From Spirochaetia bacterium (GTDB taxonomy: Bacteria; Spirochaetota; Spirochaetia; Treponematales; Breznakiellaceae), in the NCBI GenBank assembly GCA_025997715.1, contig BNUY01000076.1, positions 1 to 14,297 of the forward strand: a stretch of DNA of 14,297 nt, written 5' to 3'. The notes under the pieces are model-generated. The model saw only the letters and a list, made by a program, of their open reading frames with translations. It had not been told where the DNA came from and did not search any database. The translations under genes were made by a program, and so were the position numbers. How positions within the stretch are numbered: the first letter of the stretch is position 1; each line of letters opens with the position of its first letter. Shown here piece after piece: positions 6,912 through 11,748 of this stretch.

Positions 6912-7544
6912 ATGGGAAACATCGAATTTAGAATGATGAATGAAGGAGATTTCGACGAAATTGTCGCCCTGATGGTCAAGGGGTTTTTCCATTCCACCCT
7001 CTATACCTGGGCGGCCCCTGATGAAACGGAACGGCTAAAAATCCTCAATAGTATGTTCCGTCACCGGGTAAGTTCCTGGCCGAAGGGCGCGTTCCAAACT
7101 GAACTGGCCCTGGATGGGGATAAAATAGTAGGTTCCTCCACCTGGGTCCCCCCTCATATCGATGACAAGCCCGGCAATGGAAGCGGACATAGGTCCCTGG
7201 ATGAAGTTCTCAAGGGCCTTTCCCCGGAAGTGGTGGAACGGTGGATGAAATTCCAGCCCGTCATTGAAGCCCAGGACAAGACCATCCCCCAGCCCTTCTG
7301 GGATCTGGCCCCCATAGCGGTTGCCCCGGAAGCGCAAGGCAAGGGGATAGGTTCCCAACTCCTGTGGAGAAAACTCAAGGAGATTGACCAAGCGGCCCAG
7401 CCCTGTTTTCTGGCAACCCAGGACCGGATCAACCTGGGAATCTACGAGCGCTTTGGATTCAAAAAGATTGATGAAATACTCGTCGCCCCCGGCGGGCCGG
7501 TCAGTTACAGCATGTTACGGGCGCCGCTAACGACATTCCTGTAA
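6912..7544 (+). CDS. GNAT-family N-acetyltransferase
   Basis: The 210-residue product carries the acetyl-CoA binding motif A, with IAVAPEAQGKGIGSQLL at residues 135-151 (Q142-G-K-G-I-G147 pyrophosphate loop). Motif B is the segment FLATQDRINLGIYERFGF (166-183), including the usual IYERFGF ending. The N-terminal half, with a WxxPPH-like stretch (about 78-82), resembles the small-molecule GNATs rather than ribosomal-protein acetylases. The reaction is transfer of acetyl from acetyl-CoA to an amine; the substrate is unknown. A GGAGGA Shine-Dalgarno supports the ATG at 6912. It is divergent from an operon with an amino-acid importer and an M20 deacylase. That arrangement recalls SnaA/SndA of B. 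subtilis, where S-modified cysteines are N-acetylated and later deacetylated. The link is an inference from context. Confidence 0.85.
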   Translation: MGNIEFRMMNEGDFDEIVALMVKGFFHSTLYTWAAPDETERLKILNSMFRHRVSSWPKGAFQTELALDGDKIVGSSTWVPPHIDDKPGNGSGHRSLDEVLKGLSPEVVERWMKFQPVIEAQDKTIPQPFWDLAPIAVAPEAQGKGIGSQLLWRKLKEIDQAAQPCFLATQDRINLGIYERFGFKKIDEILVAPGGPVSYSMLRAPLTTFL

Positions 7545-7722
7545 GTCTTCGTTGCCCACTTTTTGCCCGAGCTCAGGATTTCCTACGGGTTCAGACTGCG
7601 GTTCTACCCGGCTAGCTTTCACGTTAGACGCAATATGCCTATGCGGTAAATAAAAATAGTTTTGTATAAAACCCACTTGATAAAAAGAAAAAAACCCATA
7701 TACTAGTAAAAAGAAGGTTAAA
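7545..7722. other. Intergenic junction from GC-rich backbone to AT-rich island
   Basis: The first 100 or so bases (to about 7645) keep mid-GC composition; after that the sequence turns sharply AT-rich. I see no gene, tRNA or clear terminator here. Short matches such as CGGGT/ACCCG (near 7585-7610) are too weak to call a structure. The switch in composition marks the probable left boundary of transferred DNA. Confidence 0.45.
7677..7704 (+). promoter_or_regulatory. Sigma-70-type promoter of the GHKL/STAS-like gene pair
   Basis: TTGATA (7677-7682) and TATACT (7699-7704) are 16 nt apart. The transcript would start near 7711, leaving a very short leader that contains AAGAAGG (7711-7717) before the ATG at 7723. 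Confidence 0.5.
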
Positions 7723-8286
7723 ATGATAGATGAGGACATTATAAATGACATTATTATGAATATTTCAAATATTTTTGACCAAAATAATGAATGTTTTTCC
7801 ATGACCCGTGATATATTCTCAGCAAGAATGCAAAGTTACATTATCGAAGGTAAGAAATATTTGGAATCGGCAATTATTAGTGAAATAGGCAACAATACAT
7901 TTGATCATAATTTTATTTATTCTGAAAAACGTCCATGGGGTGTATATTGCAATTTATCATATGGTCAAAAATATACGGTACTTGCTGATTTTGGAAGAGG
8001 TGTCAGACAATCCTTGTTGACTGTTCTCCCGGAAATTAAAACAGATACTGAAGCAGTGGAGATAGCATTTACAAAAAGAATTTCCGGAAGGATGCCGGAA
8101 CAAAGGGGGAATGGTTTAAAGTTTGTATCAGATATAATAATACAGAATAATTGGCAATTATTTTTCCAATCAGGTACAGGTTGTTGTTCAATTAATAAGT
8201 CTGGTATAAAATTTTATACCAAAGAAAATAATTTTACCGGTTGTTTGGCAATTCTCGATTTTACTATGCTTGAAGGAGAAAAATAA
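7723..8286 (+). CDS. GHKL-fold ATPase / serine-kinase-like protein, partner of a STAS-like protein
   Basis: The 187-residue protein has the three ATP-binding boxes of the HATPase_c (GHKL) fold. The N-box is EIGNNTFDH (E54, N57, N58, D61, H62), the G1 box is ADFGRGV (D89-G91-G93), and the G2 box is RGNGLKFV (128-135). It has no histidine phosphoacceptor domain or membrane segment, so it is not a standard sensor kinase. The size and layout recall RsbW/SpoIIAB anti-sigma kinases, in which the N-box Glu acts as the base, but the N-terminal 45 residues are extra. The gene is AT-rich (about 30% GC by eye) between GC-rich neighbours. It is followed after 1 nt by the DUF4325 gene, with which it probably forms a regulatory or defence-type pair. 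I know no characterised function for this pair; the target is unknown. Confidence 0.75.
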   Translation: MIDEDIINDIIMNISNIFDQNNECFSMTRDIFSARMQSYIIEGKKYLESAIISEIGNNTFDHNFIYSEKRPWGVYCNLSYGQKYTVLADFGRGVRQSLLTVLPEIKTDTEAVEIAFTKRISGRMPEQRGNGLKFVSDIIIQNNWQLFFQSGTGCCSINKSGIKFYTKENNFTGCLAILDFTMLEGEK

Positions 8287-8287
8287 A

Positions 8288-8557
8288 ATGCAGGTAAAAA
8301 TAAGTAATTTTGGGGATATTCTTCTTTCCCGTCCTGCAGGAAAAGAGGCTTTCTTAATGGCACGTTCATATGTTTTTAAAAACATTAAACCCATGGAGGA
8401 AATAACTTTAGACTTTAAAGATATAAAAGTAATGACTCCATCCTGGCTTGATGAATTTATTAGTGGGTTGAAATCAGAATATACAAATAAAATAATATTT
8501 AAAAATACAGAAAATGAAACGGTAAATGCTTCACTAAAAACTGTATTAACCATATAG
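8288..8557 (+). CDS. STAS-like DUF4325 protein
   Basis: The 89-residue protein has the DUF4325 (STAS-like) pattern: an N-terminal strand with GDILLSRPAGKEAF, then ITLDFKDIKVMTPSWLDEF (39-57), where family members carry LDF.gV..is.SF.DE. Its S52 or T50 sits where STAS anti-anti-sigma factors are phosphorylated, so it could be the substrate of the preceding GHKL protein; this is inferred. I start it at the ATG at 8288, which has AAGGAG (8273-8278) 9 nt upstream and lies 1 nt after the previous stop. The upstream in-frame TTG at 8270 would include the Shine-Dalgarno itself. It shares the AT-rich composition of its partner. No terminator is evident before the convergent DUF1638 gene, which ends 24 nt away. 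Confidence 0.72.
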   Translation: MQVKISNFGDILLSRPAGKEAFLMARSYVFKNIKPMEEITLDFKDIKVMTPSWLDEFISGLKSEYTNKIIFKNTENETVNASLKTVLTI

Positions 8558-8581
8558 TAAAAAACAATACTTTATACCGGA

Positions 8582-9190
8582 TCAGGAATCCCGCACTTTC
8601 CGGCAAATCCCCAGGACCTGGCCCTTGAAGTAATCCAGGCTGATAGGCATCACCTCAACCGGGGTTTGGGTAAACTCGAAGAATTCAAACAGCGCCTCAT
8701 CGGTGATCTCGAAGAGGCCGCAGTCCAGCACAACGATCTTATCAAAGAAACCGAAGTTTATCCGGGCGTCTACCGCGTCCCAGCCGTGGCCCTGTTGGTA
8801 AATTTCCTTCCAGAGTTTGAGGCCGCTCATGGTCAGGTAATACACATTCCCCGTGGCGTCCATCTCTTTTTTCTTTTCCGGGCTGAGGAATGCCTCGACA
8901 CAGTTGGATGACCGGGGATAGATGGCGCCTGAATCCTTGGTGAGCTCCGCCATGTTGGTGTGGCACATGCGGCCGTAGAGGAGCATGGAGGGCTTGCCGG
9001 CCAGGGCTTGCAGCCCTTCGGTGATGGCCGCAGCTAAGTGCGTTTCGTTCACGTCCAGGGCGGGGGGCAGATAACGCACCAAAAGCTCGGCCCCCAGTTC
9101 TTCCTGAATCTCCGGGACTATCTTTTCCAGTTCCAGCTGGTAAATGCCGCAGGACAGTATGGGTATAGTTTGTTTCTTCATCATTGCCAT
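8582..9190 (-). CDS. DUF1638 family protein
   Basis: The 202-residue protein matches the layout of DUF1638: ILSCGIYQLELEKI near the N-terminus (C14), then LLYGRMCHTNMAEL (C76), a segment with SSNCVEAFLSPEKK (C97) and YYLTMSGLKLWKEI. Several conserved Cys residues, including C156 in VLDCGLF, hint at metal or cofactor binding. The family occurs in anaerobes such as acetogens and methanogens, often near corrinoid methyltransferase genes, but no biochemical role is established to my knowledge. Here it stands alone, convergent with the AT-rich island and divergent from the efflux operon. The start is uncertain among closely spaced ATGs at 9190, 9184 and 9181. None has a Shine-Dalgarno, and a TATAGT box lies just upstream, so a leaderless or near-leaderless transcript is possible. 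Confidence 0.7.
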   Translation of the reverse strand: MAMMKKQTIPILSCGIYQLELEKIVPEIQEELGAELLVRYLPPALDVNETHLAAAITEGLQALAGKPSMLLYGRMCHTNMAELTKDSGAIYPRSSNCVEAFLSPEKKKEMDATGNVYYLTMSGLKLWKEIYQQGHGWDAVDARINFGFFDKIVVLDCGLFEITDEALFEFFEFTQTPVEVMPISLDYFKGQVLGICRKVRDS

Positions 9191-9268
9191 AACTATACCA
9201 TACTGCTATTCGATACTGGTAGAGTAACGCCGATTCCGGTAAAATTGTTCTATAATATGGAGTAGCGC

Positions 9269-10600
9269 GTGAGACCGGTCCCCTTTTGCGGATTTTTAGC
9301 AGCTTTTTTCCTTTTCCCGATGATGGCTGCGCTTGCCGCGGCTGCCCCGATGACCCTGACCCGGGAAAAAGCGGTAGAGATGGCCCTGGAAAACAGCATC
9401 GATCTGCAGAAGCAGTTTATTGACCTGAACAACGCCGAATATGCGGCGCATCGTTTATGGTCGGAGTTTTTCCCCGGCATCAGTACCAGCCTGGGGCTGC
9501 GGTACGGAACTCCCCTGCTGGGCGGAGGCGGCTTTCAGGGTTCCGCCGAGAACCTGAACTATACGGCGTCCGTGGGCTTATCCCTCCCCTTGAGTTCCTC
9601 CCTCTCCCCGGCGATGCGGATCACCCGCCTGGCATACCAAACCAAGTTGGCGGATTATGAAAACGCCCGGCGTCTTCTGGGGATAGATATCAGCGAGACC
9701 TTCTACTCCCTGATTGCCGAAAGGGAAACCCTTTCCCTGCTTTCGGGGACCCGGGCTTTGGCGGAACGGCAATTGGAAAAAAGCCGTACCAGTTTCCGGA
9801 ACGGCCTGGTTGGGGAATTGGCGTACCTGCAAAGTCAGCTCAGCGCAGAAACCGCCCACCTGGACTTTAGCCGGGCCGAGGCAAGCTACGCGGATAACCT
9901 GGGGAACTTCCTCGTCCTCCTGGGGCTGGAGCAGGACACCCCGGTGACCCTGGAGGGTGAAATAGCCATCACCCGGTTTGAGGCGGACCCGGATGCGCTG
10001 ATCCGGGAATACCTTAACTCCCGGCCGGATATTATCAAGGCGCGCCGGGAGATTGAACGGCTCGAACTGGTTCAGCAGCAGAAGGCCAGGGATGGCCGCG
10101 TCCCATCCCTCAATCTGCAGGCCGGGTGGCAGGGCGGGTCCTCGGCCCAGGGCGGTGGTATACGCGGAGATTTTTCCGATACCCTCAGCGGCAGTCTTAC
10201 CCTGAACATCCCCCTTGAAAGCATTTTTCCCGGTACCAAGGCCAATCAGGCCGTCAGGGCCGCCAACACGGATGTCGAAAAGGCGCGGCTTGACCTGAAA
10301 AATACCGAAAATGAAGCTATGACGGCGATACGATCCCTTGCTACGAACCTCCGGAATTCCTGGCTTAGCATTGAGATTGCCCGGCTTAGGGTTACTTTAG
10401 CGGAACGGACCTATGAGCTCACCGAGCAGGGCTTTCAAAACGGCGCTGTGGAGGCCCTGGCCCTGGAGGATAACCGCAATAAAATGACCGAAGCCCGGCA
10501 GCAGCTTCTGGATGGCCAACTGGCCTATAAAAAGATGATGCTGGAACTCTCATCTGCCCTCAACATTGATGAGGCTGATTTAGTCAGGAGCGTACCGTGA
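9269..10600 (+). CDS. TolC-family outer membrane efflux protein (BesC-like)
   Basis: The 443-residue product begins at a GTG with GGAG 6 nt upstream, followed by a signal peptide of about 25 residues ending in AALAAAA. The mature protein shows the OEP repeat structure. LTREKAVEMALENSIDL opens the first half, and long helical stretches follow. RPDIIKARREIERLEL opens the second half, and TYELTEQGFQNGAVEAL lies near the end. The family forms trimeric channel-tunnels through the outer membrane that accept substrates from RND or ABC pumps. It is the first gene of a three-gene operon and overlaps the adaptor gene by 4 nt (GTGA). The order outer membrane protein, adaptor, pump matches besC-besA-besB in Borrelia. 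The drug or metabolite exported is unknown. Confidence 0.9.
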   Translation: MRPVPFCGFLAAFFLFPMMAALAAAAPMTLTREKAVEMALENSIDLQKQFIDLNNAEYAAHRLWSEFFPGISTSLGLRYGTPLLGGGGFQGSAENLNYTASVGLSLPLSSSLSPAMRITRLAYQTKLADYENARRLLGIDISETFYSLIAERETLSLLSGTRALAERQLEKSRTSFRNGLVGELAYLQSQLSAETAHLDFSRAEASYADNLGNFLVLLGLEQDTPVTLEGEIAITRFEADPDALIREYLNSRPDIIKARREIERLELVQQQKARDGRVPSLNLQAGWQGGSSAQGGGIRGDFSDTLSGSLTLNIPLESIFPGTKANQAVRAANTDVEKARLDLKNTENEAMTAIRSLATNLRNSWLSIEIARLRVTLAERTYELTEQGFQNGAVEALALEDNRNKMTEARQQLLDGQLAYKKMMLELSSALNIDEADLVRSVP

Positions 10601-11739
10601 ATCACCGTAAATCCATGTCTTCAAAAAGGGTAACTCTTGTCATCGGTATCCTCATTCTGGTTTTCGCGGGGCTTATCGTCATGTCCTATCTCGGCATAGG
10701 CGGTCCGAAAAACAACGGCGGCAACAGCGGAACGGCGGCGGGCAGCGGCGCACAGGCGGCGGGTAGCAGTCAGGCAGGCGGGGACAGGGCGGCAGGCAGC
10801 GGCGCCCAGGGCGGCGGTAGCGGACCGGCAACGGGCGGTGGTTCTGCAAGTAGTGGTAATGGCGGGGCTCAGGCCGGGAGCGGGGGCGGCAGGACAGCGG
10901 CGGGCGGTAATGGCGGAGGCGGGAGTGCGGCTGCGGGAAGCGGCGGACGTAACGCCACGGTAATACGCGCAACGCCGGTAGTCCTGGGGACCATAGAAAA
11001 CAGCGTGGTGATTAACGGGGATGTCCTCGCCCGGACCCAGGTTTCGATTTATCCTACCATGGCGGGGAAGATCACCGAGATGCGGCTTCAGGTGGGGGAC
11101 CGGGTGTCGGCGGGGCAAACCGTGGCCATGGTGGACCCCTCGCGGCCTGGGGAGGTGTATTCCCGCAGTCCTGTTACCAGCACCATCGGCGGGACGGTGC
11201 TCCAGGCGCCGGTAAGCCCTGGCGACACCGTTACTACCGGGACCGCCATCTACGTGGTGGGGGATCTGGGAACCCTTGTGGTGGAAACCTTTGTGCCCGA
11301 GCGTTTCTCCACCGCGATACAGATGAACCTGGACGCCCAGGTAAGTTTTGAAGCCATGCCCGGAGAAACCTTTGCCGCCGAGGTGAGCGAGATAAGCCCC
11401 GTGCTCGATCCCGCCAGCCGGACCCTGCGGATACGCCTCCGGTTTCAGGGCCAGGCAGATCCCCGGATACGCGCAGGGATGTTCGCCACCGTAAGCCTCG
11501 TGACTAATTCCCACACCAACATTCCGGTAATACCCCGCGGCGCGGTGATAAATACCTACGGGTCCTGGATAGTGTTTGTGGTGAACCAAAACAGCATTGC
11601 TGAGCGGCGGGTCATAAGTCTGGGGCTTGAAAACGAAGAGCTGGTGGAAGTCACCGAGGGACTCAGGCCCGGAGAACAGGTGGTAAGCGCGGGGCAGAAC
11701 TTTCTTTCCGAAGGCGACCCGGTCCGGGTTGTGGATTAG
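10597..11739 (+). CDS. RND periplasmic adaptor (membrane fusion protein) with a Gly-rich tether and no alpha-hairpin
   Basis: The 380-residue adaptor starts at the GTG at 10597, supported by AGGAG 6 nt upstream. A transmembrane anchor lies at about residues 11-33. Residues 37-118 are almost only Gly, Ala, Ser, Asn and Gln, an unusually long flexible tether. The folded part begins near 120. The two lipoyl half-motifs (AGKITEMRLQVGDRVSAGQ and GGTVLQAPVSPGDTVTTG) are joined by only about 17 residues, so the usual coiled-coil hairpin is missing. Beta-barrel and membrane-proximal domains follow (FEAMPGETF to IPRGAVINT, then the C-terminal EGLRPGEQVV). A hairpin-less adaptor is known from Borrelia BesA. 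Adaptors link the RND pump to TolC. It lies 9 nt upstream of the pump gene. Confidence 0.88.
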   Translation: MNHRKSMSSKRVTLVIGILILVFAGLIVMSYLGIGGPKNNGGNSGTAAGSGAQAAGSSQAGGDRAAGSGAQGGGSGPATGGGSASSGNGGAQAGSGGGRTAAGGNGGGGSAAAGSGGRNATVIRATPVVLGTIENSVVINGDVLARTQVSIYPTMAGKITEMRLQVGDRVSAGQTVAMVDPSRPGEVYSRSPVTSTIGGTVLQAPVSPGDTVTTGTAIYVVGDLGTLVVETFVPERFSTAIQMNLDAQVSFEAMPGETFAAEVSEISPVLDPASRTLRIRLRFQGQADPRIRAGMFATVSLVTNSHTNIPVIPRGAVINTYGSWIVFVVNQNSIAERRVISLGLENEELVEVTEGLRPGEQVVSAGQNFLSEGDPVRVVD

Positions 11740-11748
11740 GGGGCAGGG

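Noticed and set aside
7519..7563. GGGC ... GCCC followed by ACTTTTT as a terminator of the GNAT gene
   Set aside because: The stem is only 4 bp with a long, imperfect interior; not enough for an intrinsic terminator.
7619..7631. GTTAGAC, which fits the attC R' core GTTRRRY, near the AT-rich island; could the gene pair be an integron cassette?
   Set aside because: No matching RYYYAAC partner with L boxes is found upstream, and no attC-like structure follows the pair at 8558-8581.
9251..9256. Perfect TATAAT just upstream of the TolC-family gene
   Set aside because: No -35 at proper spacing, and a start from it would remove the GGAG that supports the GTG start; the promoter remains undetermined.
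10621..11589. Long minus-strand open frame (322 codons) across the adaptor gene
   Set aside because: It is a shadow of the GC-rich adaptor, low in complexity and without family resemblance or a start signal.
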